Origin: Lotus japonicus
Taxonomy: Eukaryota; Streptophyta; Magnoliopsida; Fabales; Fabaceae
Length of the DNA stretch: 64,000 nt
Direction: 5' to 3'
NCBI RefSeq assembly: GCF_012489685.1
Contig: NC_080041.1
Coordinates: forward strand, 21,825,802-21,889,801
The notes under the pieces are model-generated. The model was given only the letters and a program-made list of their open reading frames with translations. It made no database searches and was not told the origin of the DNA. Positions 31,407 to 44,800 of this stretch are shown here, piece by piece (within the stretch, counting starts at the first letter, position 1; every line of letters begins with the position of its first letter). The position numbers and the translations under genes were made by a program.

Positions 31407-34400
31407 GTAAGTTCTCAATTCTCTAATCGTTGTTTTTAGTTTAATTGTTTTCGAACAATGGGTTCCTTGTAGTACTGATTGTTGTTTAAGCGGTATGGTG
31501 TAATCGAATGTTAGCAAATTGAATTGAATTTCAATTTCTCATGTCAAATTTTTGGGTTGAAATTGAAATCAGTTTGAAAAATGAATGGGTTGCTTTGAGG
31601 GTTGAAAATTCAGTAGTGAGTTGTGTCTACCATTTCACCACCAATGCATCTTGAAAGTGAATCGTATTCCATGAATATGATATCTATCTATTGTGATTTA
31701 TGGAATATATAACATATGGAATATGGTTTTGTTACCTCTCCAACTATCTCTCTGTTAGGTAGGATCTTAATTTGTTGCCCAAGCACTTGTTTGTTCAGGA
31801 GAAACTGATCCAATTCGGAGTTGTTGATGACTAAGTAAGAAACTAACTTCTAACTGAGCTAAATAATTCTGAAACTAACTAGTAACATTATACACAGTAA
31901 GTGTTGATCTACCTCTTTCCCCTATAATCTAGTAAGTGTTGTTGAGCCCTTGCAATCATCAAATATTAATTCTAACAATGATCCTGAGATGGAGCTTCCT
32001 TGATCAGCTAGTGAGCCACAATCTGAGTAACCAAATCAGACCACTAAACCTGCACCATAACATGTCACTCATAATTTTCCAAGTTTCTCAGAAGTTTCCT
32101 CAAGGAAAAGGGACACTCCAGGAATGATACAATTCCAAGAATCCAATCCAAGCCTTGAAAATGAAAAATAATAGATAGATTTGTATCATTACCAATAAAT
32201 GAAGTCCCTTCCAGCAAGATAGACCTTCCCATTGTTGTTAGGAAAGTTACTACAAATTGCAATAAAAAAACCTCTATCCTTTGCCTAATTATGTTTCTCT
32301 TGATCACTTGTCAACTAATCACAAGAAGTTCACTATTATCTTAAACATCATTCTTGTTCCTAAGACTGTTTCTGAGGCTTTGTCAAAAAGGAAATGGAGA
32401 GAAGCTACGGAAGAGGAGATGAATGCATTAGAAAGGAACAACATAGAATTCTAAGTGAATTTTCACCTTGAAGTATAATGCAGATGAGTCACTTGGAACG
32501 TACAAAGCAATGTTTATCAAAGACTGCACTCTAGCCTATGGAATCAATTATAAGGAAACAATCAATTTTTTATAAGGAATCATTCACCCTCGTAGCTAAG
32601 ATGAATATAGTAAGAATGGGTAACTCAAATTTGAAAATCTCATTTGTAAGCTGGGAATATAAGACATCTATTGTGTTGATATGTAGATTCTGTATATAGA
32701 ATGCAAACCAATTGAGAGTATCGGAAGATTTGTTTTAGACAAAATTATTTCACGATTAGAGATTATTTTGTTTTGTTTTGTAGCATTGAATCAAATTATA
32801 TATAGATGTACTCTATCAGTTCCGACTGAATGAGAATGAATCAAAATCATTCATTAACACATTCTTCAACAATAATGATAGGGTATTTTAGGGTATACTT
32901 GTCACTTTTTGCAATATGATCTAAATATACTGAAACGTGACAAATGGTACTGGGGGGGTGGGTGGGTGTTCAGATTGTCAAAAGAAGTTCACTTAATGGG
33001 AGTGGTTTCCTTATGGATATGTTGGGGAATATCCAAAATTTTATTGTAAAATTACATCTCATTGATAATACATTGCCATTATTTTCTCTACATACTAGGC
33101 TTTATGGTTTAAGACTGAGTATTATGTTGCCATTACTTTCTTTTTTCTATACTTAGTTCTTTAAAGACTTACTATGTTTGGACCATCTTGTTAGTTAATT
33201 CTGATTGTAAATTCAATGACAGATTTTTTTCTGCATTGCTGGCTTGGATTTTGAGTCGGATTTTTGGTGCATCTGTTGGATTTTGCGTTGGGGGATGTAA
33301 CAGTTTAAGAGATGTGGTAGTGGTATTTAAAAAGGTATTCCCCACCCCTCATTCTTCGCTTATTAAGAATTTTGAAAGACATTGACCATGTGTCAACATA
33401 ACACTTGGTATAATAAAGTTCACTCACTGACTAAATTTTATTATGGTAATTGTACCAAATAATATTTTCCTCGATAACATCTGCACATTTCATCTTTTTG
33501 TCGTGTCAAATGCCTGTTTGTCCTTCATTCCAAATTGAAAAGGTCATCATGATTGCAATGCCCTGTGTAGTAAAGGTCTTCTTTTTGCTCACCATGTTTT
33601 CATGTTGAAATGTGATGATTTTATACTTTCATTTTATATGTTGTAATTGTATTTCATATATTAATTTCACATTTCTCTCCAAATGTTCATTTTGGCCCTT
33701 TCAAAAATTTTGGTTATGCTCTGCCACTGATTGTACCATATTGTAAAGCTTCTACTATGAAACTGTACAGTGTAGGATCATCAAAATAATCGGAGCCTTG
33801 TTCACTAAGCTTTTTATTTGAAATCATAGATGAGATTCCCTTAGCTTCCTCCATATGAACTTTAGATAAAAGATTTAAAAATAAACTTGGCCTAAGATAA
33901 ATAAGGAATTAGGTAATGTGATTAGGTAGCATAATCATTGAAAATAAGAAAACAATGATATTATGTATTTATTGTGCGTATTATATGTCATACATTCAAC
34001 TTTGTAGTTGAGACACATGGATTGAGTCCAATGTCTTCGGTTTCTTCTCATTGAACAATCACCAAATCCTTGAGGGGTCTAAGATGCATATAAATTTAAC
34101 AAGCTGCATATATACTTCACATGTGAAATTTGATTATAATTACTAATATGACCTTTCCTTTTATTCTTTGATTTGTTTTGTTAGATTGAATAAAATAGTA
34201 GCTTCCATGTATCTCAATCCCTTGTTTCTAATGATTCTTGATTTTGCAAATTCATGAATGTACTGTATTCACACGAAAACTACTATTTCAAGCTATTCGC
34301 CGAAGAATCATGGTTCTCAAGTGTTTGTGCTTGTCTCTGAGGTCTCATAACTCTATATTCTATTGATTTAACAGGGTGGTATCGAATCTGTATCTATTGG

Positions 34401-37400
34401 TGAAGTTAAACTCAACTTATGCTATTCGTTGGTCAAACATGGTATAGGTTCCAGTTCTCGGGGTCCAAAGTTGCAAGTGTTGATATGCAACTTAGAAGTT
34501 ATAATGAGACCTTCAAATAAAAGCACAGGGAAGAAGAAAGTTAAGAAACCCAATGCTCGTGCTTTCGGCAAGGGAAAGTGGAGAATTATATGCATTGCAC
34601 GATATTTATCAGTTAGCGTGAAAGATCTAGTTCTGAAGGTATGCATCTCCATATTTGTGTAAATTTTTTATTGCTTGGTCAAACATGTGTTGATTTTAGT
34701 ATTTTCAATCATGTTTTGTGTATTTATATCATATGACTTGGAAAAATGGGTTACTAAATATTATTGCATAACTACAACCATACAATGGTAATTTATAACT
34801 TATACAATTATGCTAATAGCTACTTTACCAGAATATGGCTATATTACAGGAAGCAAATCTTTGCTAATTCAAGGAAATAAAGCAACGAATCTGTCACAGA
34901 AGAAACAAAAATAATCTCTACGCATATAATACAAATACTAAGAAAAATGTATATATATTTAGATAATCAAATTAAATGATGCTTTTTAAAAAATCAAATC
35001 TAATGATTATGATGAGGATTGAGACAAAGTTTAACACAACATATCTACTTATATATTTAAATTAACTTGTATTTAATTTCCTCTTGTATTTAGTGAGACT
35101 GAGATCTTATTAGAAAATCTTATTTAGATCCCTGAGAGTCTCTTTTCAATGTTGCAGACACCTAAATCTACTTTTGAGATCAAAGAGTTGGGTTTGGATA
35201 TTTGTCAAGATGGTGGATCTGAGTCAGATTTATTTGTTAGATTACAAATATTGCCCCTTGTTATTCACATTGGTGACCCTCAAGCTAGTTGTGATCAGTT
35301 ATGTAATTCTAGTGGTGGAGGATTCAGTGTTTCTAGTCAGGCATCTATTGCTGCTGTAGAAAAGTCTTATCCTTTTATCTGCGAAAAAATCTCCATTTCA
35401 TGCGAATTTGGTCATGTTAGGTACTATTTTTCCTTGTATTCTTTTTTCCTATCACTCATGCACTTATTTCATTTGTTGTTGAAGAAGAGGAAGTGGATCT
35501 ATATGCAAGATATTCAGGCGTTGTATGGTGTAAACCTTATGTTATGGCTGAAGGCTGTGGGAGTTTGGGAGGGAGATACTTCAATTGTAAAGAGAGATTC
35601 CGGCATACACATGGTGCACCTCTCAATTGTGAACTGAACTATTAGAAACAAACTTTTAGTTTGACAAACATTGCATGGTTGGACCCAAATTTGAAAATAC
35701 GGGTACTTTATTTTGGTTTGGTTCATTATTCTGGTGTCACACCATGTGTACCTAAGAATTTTTTAAATGATAGGATTTGCCAAATGGAGGTTGCTTCTTA
35801 ATCTTTATATTTATATCTAGTCATCTATTGCTTTGCTTTGAATGATGCCTCGTTTTCTTGTACTTGGTTTTCCCTTTCATAGTTTCTAGTTTCTACATAT
35901 GTCCTCAAATCTAAAAGAGAAAAATTCACTTGTTCATCCTGTGGCGTTGCAGAATAGTCACCTGACTATGACTTAGAAATTCTCATCCTTTCTTCATTTT
36001 CATTTTTGTATTTTTTCTTTGGCTTCATAGTTGTTATATTTCTTTTGGACACAGGGAAATAGGTATAGTTACAAAGAAAGTGGACATTTCCTGTGGGGAG
36101 GTCACAGTGAATTTGAATGAGAGGTTGCTTGTGAAAAAAAAGAGTTCATTGGAATCTCCTTCTAGCTCTGACAGAACTACAGGGCCAAATGTTGATTCTA
36201 TGAGCATGAAACAGCCGCCCTCCACGATGCAACAAAAACTAGCACGCTACTGTTCTCTATTTCCTGAGAAGGTTTGAAATTTAATCATAATTCATTTTTT
36301 TTTGAAAAGTGTGTTCTATTTAAAGAAAATGTATAGTGATTTTTTCTGTGCAATTTGATGAATAATCTCATAGATCAAGAGATCTTTGATTTTATTCTTG
36401 TTTCCTAAAATAGTTTAGGACTCAAGTATATTTTCTATAGGCTTAAATGCATTTGTTGCCCCTGATATATCGCCAATGTGCAAAAGACAACCCGACTCTT
36501 TTTTTGTCGACGTTTGTACCCTCAATGTTTTGAGAAAGTATAGTGAATGCCCCTCCGTCAGATTGACGTTAAAAAAGTAACTGAGGGGCTGACGTGGATT
36601 TTCTTTTTTTATTTTTCTTTTATTTCCTCAGATGCCACGTCATTAAATGAAAATAAAAACCTTGAAAATTTATTGGAGAGGTTCGAACCCAGGACTTCAT
36701 AGTGGCAAAACACACACATTACAAATTGAGCTACATGGACAATTGATATATTTGACAACAGAATTTTATTTATTTCATATATCTTCTTCATCTTCTTCCT
36801 CATCATTCATCTTCTTCCCTTACCAATCCTTAACCCCAACGGCCCAACCCAGATTGAACCTCCTTCCTCCGCAGCCCCACCAGCCACCGTCGTCGCCACT
36901 ATCACGGCACGGCGACACCATGGTGGCGAACACCCTTCACGCCCCAGCGATTTCCCTAACATCAAACAACAACAACACCACCACTTCTCCCCAATTTTCC
37001 AGAACACCCAATTTTCCCAACAACAACACCCAAGAACATCATCCACACCATCATCATCATCCAGAACCCAGAACACGAATTTGAACTGCGAAATTGAAGG
37101 GGGAAGAACAAAAATTGATGGATTTGTGGTTTTCCTTCATATCTGCATGTTTATCCCTTTCTTCCCCCTTCAAATTTGGGTTTCTTAGTGTTGGATTTGT
37201 GGGTTGTGGGTTTTGGGGTTATGGTGGGTCGTGGGTGGCTGGGTTTGATGGTGGGTTGTGGTGGTCATGGGTGGCTGGGTTTGATGGTGGGTCGTGGGTA
37301 GCTGGGATTTATGATCGTGGCGGTGGTGTTGGGTGAGAGGGGGATTTGGTGGTGGTGGTGGTGGGTTTCAATGGTGATGATGAGAAGATGGTTTGGTCCA

Positions 37401-40400
37401 TGAATTATTATTTTCTTTAGTTTGTTTGGTCCGTGAAATAAATAAAATTCGGTTGTTAAATTAAACAATTCTCCATGTAGCTCAACTGGTAATATGTGTG
37501 TTTTGCCACTATGAGGTCTTGGGCTCGAACCTCTCCAACCAATTTTCAAGGTTTTTATTTTCATTTAATGACGTGACATCTGAAGAAATAAAAGAAAAAT
37601 AAAAAAAGAAAATCCACGTCAGCCCCTCCGTTAGTTTTTTAACGTCAATCTGACGGAGGGCAGTCGGGTTGTCATTTGCACATTGACGATACATCAGGGG
37701 CAACAAATGCATTTAAGCCTTTTCTATATTATTATTCAGATTTAGCAATGGATCCAATTCATTATTTCTAAAGTTTCAGATGGTACTAGAGCTTCTGATA
37801 TGAGATACGTTGCTTTCGCCAAATCTAGCGATCTTGAATTAATGTTGATTAAAAGTGATATCAATATTTAGAATTAAGTTCACTATTGTATAAAATTATT
37901 AAAAAATGATGAACTTTTTTTATTTGTAGTGACATAACATTAAATTTTTTATTAAAAACATAAAAAGTTATAGTATATGGGGTAAAAATTAAAAGTGACT
38001 TGATTGCTCTTTTGTTCCCAAGGTATCACAATTGCGTGAATTGAGCCCCCACTATTTCTTCTTGGGAAATTAGAGAGAGGGAGAGATGTAAACCATTTTT
38101 GAATTATTCCAATTATGAATGAAATATAGTTAATTCAGAATTAGAGTATCCTTATATAGATGACTTAATTGCAGTTTTCATCTCTGATATATCACGATTG
38201 TGCTATATGAGTCCCGATTTTATAAATTAGCGTGATATGCGTCCCATATGTTTTTTCTGTGTGAGTTGGAATTGGACCCCCTCTTAAAATTGGTACCCCA
38301 TGGATTTTCTAAAAAACCCATACCCCTATTTTAACACCCTATTTTTCCCGAGCTTTAGGCTTTTGGAATGAAAGTTGTTTCCCGAGCTTTAGATCTTGGA
38401 ATTGCAAGCTGTTCTCGAGCTTTAGGTCTTAGAATTTTCTGGAGTGATGGTTTATGAGTGAAGATGAGGTTCCGGGAAATGATATTTTGAGTCAGGTATA
38501 ATCTCCCGAAGTTTGGTAACCTCAAAATCAATTTTTGAACATTCCAAGCTTTGTAAAGCTCTAAAAATTTACGTTATTCTTACCGAGGTATAAGGCTCGG
38601 GAATTGATCCGATTTCTTCGGGTATGGTTTTTGAGGTTTGGCAACCTCGGGAACACATTTTTCACATTCCGAGCTTGACAAAACTCGAGAAATCCACATT
38701 TATAAATTACCGATGCATAGCCTTCGGAAGGATTCCGGTAGTTAGACCCTCGGATGTTTCCTAGCCACCAAATCTTGGAATAGGATATCCCGACATTTAA
38801 AGCTCTAGTGTTCCTGAGGTACCAAAGCGTTCCAACTCCATTTTTCCGTGAGCACTTTTGACTCTTCTGTCAGTGTTCTGTTGAGACTCCTGTGCCGGGT
38901 GGCAACAGCCACACTCAAACGACCCAAAAATGATGCACAACCCCCCATCTACTTCATATTCATATTGTCTTGCAGGATCCATCCTCAGCGTCTTCACGAA
39001 AATGGAGATGAGGAGAGCTCACAAAATGGATTGGGCTTCGGTGGTGGATGGGTAGAACAGATTGGAGAGGTAGAAAATGAACAAGTTTTCTATATTTTAT
39101 TTCACAAGGATGTGCGAAGGAAAAGAAAAGCAAAAAGGGAACCAAAGATAGAGCCATCAAAAAATGGGAAGGTTCAGAAGAAGAGCAACAAAGCAATCAG
39201 AAATGGGGGTGCAGTGCTAGAAGAGTGTTGACACTTTGAAAATCGTTCAGATGAAGAAGCAATTGAGGAGCTAGCTGGACATTTTCTGGATCAGTAGAGG
39301 TGAAAGTGGGTTGGTCGATGGGGCAAAGCGTGTGGTCATTCGATTGCCGCAGGAAGCAAAGCGTGTTCGTGTTGCTGTTTGGTATCCTCCAGTTGGGAAC
39401 ATTGTTAAATTAATAGTTGAAATGGGCTCATGAAGCTCAAGTTGAATTTTTAAAGAATTCATCATAAAAATTGTGTTTATTGAAGCTAGTTAATTCATTG
39501 AATCATATTGACTATCTATGTAAGGTTAATTGTATTCAAGTCTGCCAATTTTTTAGAGAGCTCATCTCTTGCAAAGGAAGTTAGGATAGTGCTTACTTGG
39601 TCATTATTCTAACAAGTTTCTGTTTTGTACTTTGTTTCTATTTCTAATAAAGCAGCTGTTTGAAAAAAAAATGGCTGAATAAGTCCTTATAAATGGGAGG
39701 GCAATCAATCCTCTCCCTTGAGATAGCTCTTGGGGTATAGTTAGACTTAACCCAAATTCTAAGACCTTTGGGTGATTTAATTTGCAACTCTAGGCTTTAT
39801 TCAAAGTTCTTGTCCTCTTTGTGATGCTATACTAGATAATCAGTTTCATTTTATTTTTCTGATTATATAACCACAGGAAAAAAATGTTGAATAGTTTTTT
39901 TAATTAGGTTAAAGCCAACTGTTGGAATAATGCTTGCTATTGATAGGTCAGCTTCAATCTGCCAAAGCTGAATGTGAGTTTCGTGCACTGCGAATATGGT
40001 CTTTCTGTTGAAAATAACATCATGGGCATCCAGTTGAAAAGCATCAAATCACGCTCCTTTAAAGATATCGGGGAGAGTACACGCCTTCATATTCAACTGG
40101 AGTTTAATGAAATTCATGTATGGAGCGTGTCTGTCTATTTGTTGGTTTCCATTTTTCGCTCTGCTTCTTGCTGACAAGTTTTCTTTTGCTTGACATTACA
40201 GCTTCTTAGAGAAGCTAGTGCTTCCATCCTTGAGATATCGAAGGTGAATTTGGCCTCTTTTGTGTACGTACCGGTACAGGTATGCTATTTGAGCTCCACA
40301 TAATTAAGGACCCTTTCTATTTGTAAAATTGGTATTTTTTTGTGTTTACTCCATGTGGCAATTTTTTTTAACAATTAGGAGCAATGAAAGTGTAAAATTC

Positions 40401-41792
40401 TGTTTAGACTGTTGTAAATAATGTAAACTTCTCTTTTTTCCCTATATATAGATCTGCTACTTTGTTTCTCTTTATTTAGCCAGATTTTCTCATTTGTTTT
40501 TCATTATTAGCATACGTATATGAAGTGTGAAACAGCCAAGCACAGATTAATCAAGTAAATGAAATTAAAATAGACATTTGTTGACCTTTATCAAGTGAAT
40601 ACTTCCAATGTTGTATAAATCAAAGAGTTGGACGATAAATAGCCGCCAAGTGACAAAGAGAGTAAACTCGGTGTTCCAAAAAATGTTATGATGGATCAGT
40701 AGTTACCTAAGATAAGATAGGAATGTAAGCCATTAGAGAGAAAGTTGTGGTTGCTTATTGGTGAAATTATATGATTTATCGTTAAGGTATAGAAAGTAGA
40801 ACAATGAGTACAAAGAATGTTGAAATAATATAATTGAATGAGAGGTGGCCTGAAAAAGCTGTCAAAAAATGACACAACAAGGAAGAGGATTAGGAAATCT
40901 GAGATGAATCACTGTTCCAAAAAATTTGGTACGATGAGCAGTCCACCAGATGGATTATTGCCTATTGTTAGGTTGTTAATACTATGTAAAATGAGGAGAA
41001 GACAAGAGGCATTGGAGTGAATCCGTGTGTGCCTACTACACGACGGTGGTCATTATATATTGTTGAGAGGTCCTACATTGACTAGAGATATGGTCAAAAT
41101 AGTCCTTATAATTTGTAAGGAAATACTCCTCAAAATAGCACTCGACCAATGTTGTTAATTGCGGACCGTGGGAAATAGCGGAAAGCCAAATTTTTTTTAT
41201 GTCAAGCCCTCAGAGCGGCAAATAGTGGATATCGGTGTGCCCTCAGAGCGCTACGCTATAGCCCTATAGCTCAGCTATATAGGTTATTGAAGAACCCTAC
41301 ACTCGACACAATCCTATCTTATATGTTAGAATAACACACATGGAGCTAGACATATTTTTTCTTAGAGAAAAGCTTATCAACAAGAGATTCTAATCAGTCA
41401 TGCTCCTTCCTTGGGTCAGTATGCTGATATTTTTACTAAGTTTGGTCTCCCTTAAGGTTTGATACTTTGAGAGACAAACTCAATAAGGCTGACAAGTTCT
41501 CACTAATACAACCTCCTTAAGTTTGCAGGGGCATGTTAAAATGTATTGTTTAGTTTCTGTATTAGTTTGTTAAATTATGTTTACAATTTATAATTGGTAA
41601 TTATTAGTTTGTTAAGTTGTTAGTTTTTTGTTTGTGACAACTATCATTTTTTGTTGTAACAGCTGTCCTTATAACTTCTGAGAGCAGTTTGTATAAGTAC
41701 AAGCATCTCTTTGTAATCTGTATTCACTGTGATGAATATTCAGAATTGTTCTTCAGTAAAATTCTATTCTCTCTCGTCTTTTCTTTCTAATA

Positions 41793-41848
<56 letters not shown>

Positions 41849-44800
41849 TCAACTCTTTCAAAATATAGATCATATGCACAAACCTTTTGTCAAAGATAGT
41901 TGTCCTAAGGTTCTTGCAAGGACTTGGTGAAACATCTGCCAATTAATCATTTGAATGGACAAAATTAGTGATGTCTCTGGTAAAGATAATCTCTTTGAGA
42001 AATTGACAATCTATCGCAATATCTTTTCGCCTTTCATGAAGCAATGGAAGCCATATATAAGGTAGTTGACTATGACTAGTTAGGATCATTTGTATAATCT
42101 CCTCCATTGAACTCCTTAAGTAGCTATTTCGACCATATGAGTTTGCAAGTGGTTGAAGCCTTGACTCGATATCCTACTTTTGTACTTGATCTTGTGACCG
42201 CATTTTGTGTTTTTCTGTTCCAAGATATCAGATCACCATTTTGTACACTTCCAGGATATTAGATCACTTCCAGTAAATACACACCCCAATCAGCATTTAA
42301 ATGTCAAATGAATTGAATGTGATCACCCCTAATAAATACTCCAGGGACATAGATCATCAATAAATAGTAAAGAAGAATGCTTGAGAACAAGCTAGAATAA
42401 GAGTAATCTGATCCCCAAACCATTTTTTAGTTGCACTATTGTATTGTGTTGTTCATTTGATGTGTACTTTTGGATTTTGAATACTTTTGTTAGTATTCTC
42501 TGCAAAACTAACCTTTTTTTGGGTCCTTTCTTGCAGTCCACCTCGCTTGTTAGAGCTGAAACTGAAATCAAGCTTGGAGGTTTACAATGCAATATCATAA
42601 TGAACAGATTAAAGCCCTGGTTACTTCTCCACTTTTCTAAAAAGAAAAAAATTGTACTTCGGGAGGATGCTTCTGTTGTAAAGCCGAAATCAGCTGATAG
42701 CAAGACCATCACGTGGACATGTAAATTGTCAACTCCTCAGTTGACATTAATACTTTTTGATATGGAAGGTTCTCCAGTGTATCATGTACGTGTTTGCTAA
42801 TATTTACACATCATTATTTTATGAATTACAACCATGCAATGCTTTAAATATAATAGTTTTTATTTTTGCATACATAATATTGTGTTTTTGGCGATTCATA
42901 TAAATTATTGCCTCAATAAAGCTTCTGAGGGGCTTCGTATTTTATTCTAAAGTCATCTAGTATGATCTTCATCCAAAACAGCTTTTAAACTCTTATTTTC
43001 ATAGCTCGAAACTTAGACAATGCACTTGACCATTAAACTCCATTTCGCTTTTTATTTCTTCATATTGCTAGACATTCTGCGGAGCTAAATTTTATAAACT
43101 AAAAATATAAGTTACACAGATTACTGTCACCCTAATTAATGTAATTACATGATTCTACTTAGCCTATACAATGTATCTAGACAATTACTTACTTCCGAAC
43201 AGGTGGTTTGTTTGAATTTTTCTTTTTGAAGTCTCTATATCTCCAATGTTTGACCCTTTTAATTTTTATTGTTTTGGATGGAAGTTATCTTTCTTGTGCA
43301 TTATTTTATATGTTAATTTAAATGATTTGAGTAAAGACATTTACTACAAAGCTTCAATCTATTGCTTTCCAAATCTAGGGTCGCTTACAATCAGCACATC
43401 TATCGGCAAACAACATTTCAAATATGGGGACTACAGTACACGTTGTGCTTGGTGAGTTAAATCTCCAGTTGGCTAATGAATATCAGGAATGTTTGAAAGA
43501 AAGCTTTTTTGGTGTGGAATCAAGTTCTGGCTCCATTATGCACATTACAAAGGTTACTTTGGATTGGGGGAAAAAGGACATGAAGTCCTCTGAAGAAGAT
43601 GGTCCTAGGTGTATGATAGGCTTATCAGTTGATGTTACTAGCATGGGAGTTTATCTAACTTTCAAGCGTGTAGAATCATTCATATCAACAGCAATATCCT
43701 TTCAAGCTCTATTGAAAAGCAAATCTACTTCGAAGAAAAAATCAACGCAGAGCCGAGGGAGTGTATCAAAAAGTTCAGGGAAGGGAACTCAAATGCTGAA
43801 ATGCAATCTTGTGCAGTGTTCAATATATGTATTGGGAGAGACTGGATTAGAAAATACAGTTGTTCCAGATCCCAAGCGAGTCAATTATGGTTCTCAGGGT
43901 GGCAGAGTTATAATAAACACATCAGCAGATGGTACCCCACGCAATGCAAAGATAGTATCCACTATTTCTGATGACTACCAGAAGCTAAAGTACTGTATCT
44001 CACTTGAAATCATTCATTTTAAGCTATGTGTGAACAAGGAGAAAAAATCCACACAGATAGAACTTGAAAGGGCGAAATCTATCTATGAGGAATATATGGA
44101 GGAAAATAGGCCAGTAGCAAAAGTGGCTTTATTCGATTTGCAAAATGCTAAATTTGTAAAGCGCTTAGGTGGCCTTAAAGAAAACGCAGCCTGTTCCCTT
44201 TTCAGTGCTACTGACATTACAATGAGGTGGGAGCCTGATGTACATCTTTCGTTAATTGAACTTGTTCTCCAGCTGAAATTAATGGTACACAAAAGGAAGC
44301 TTCAGGAGCGTGGTAATGAACATGTGGAGGATATGAAAAATGAAGCAACTATGGAATCAAGGAATCTTGAAAAGAAGAAAGAATCTATTTTTGCTGTTGA
44401 TGTGGAAATGTTAAATATATCTGCTGAGCTAGGAGATGGAGTTGATGCTATGGTTCAGGTGCAGTCAATTTTCTCTGAGAATGCTCGTATAGGAGTGCTA
44501 CTTGAAGGACTTATGCTTAGTTTTAGTGGGGCAAGAATTTTCAAGAGTAGTCGGATGCAAATTTCACGAGTTCCTAGTATATCTGCTAGTTCATCTGATG
44601 CAAACGGACCTGTAGCCACAACATGGGATTGGGTAATTCAAGGTCTTGATGTTCACATTTGTTTGCCATACAGATTGCAATTGCGTGCTATTGATGATGC
44701 TCTTGAAGATATGTTGCGAGCTTTGAAGCTTATTGTTGCTGCAAAGACTAATCTGATTTTTCCTGTGAAGAAAGAGAGTTCTAAAGTTAAAAAACCTAGT

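Larger units (their letters stand above)
36440..37719. mobile_element. Mutator-type foldback element with long inverted arms, intron 5
   Basis: Both ends read GGCTTAAATGCATTTGTTGC inward. Inverted arms of roughly 300-340 bp are 36440-36779 and 37430-37719. A perfect 9-bp duplication, TTTTCTATA, flanks it (36431-36439 and 37720-37728). The 9-bp duplication and long inverted arms are Mutator-superfamily traits. There is no transposase, so it is non-autonomous. Each arm contains a tRNA-like stretch (separate entries). The centre is GC-richer than the surroundings and holds a Pro/Asn/His-rich open frame (36647-37084) and a GGGTGGCTGGGTTTGATGG repeat. Whether the centre is a captured host sequence cannot be told here. 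Confidence 0.85.

Noticed and set aside
34422..34652. 76-aa minus-strand frame opposite exon 3
   Set aside because: Antisense shadow of a clear coding exon.
36671..36740. A functional tRNA gene
   Set aside because: A and B boxes are present but no complete acceptor and anticodon stems pair by eye, and the copy lies in a transposon arm.
37094..37336. Gly/Trp-rich 80-aa frame in the intron-5 element
   Set aside because: It is translation of a GT-rich minisatellite; there is no splice or promoter support.
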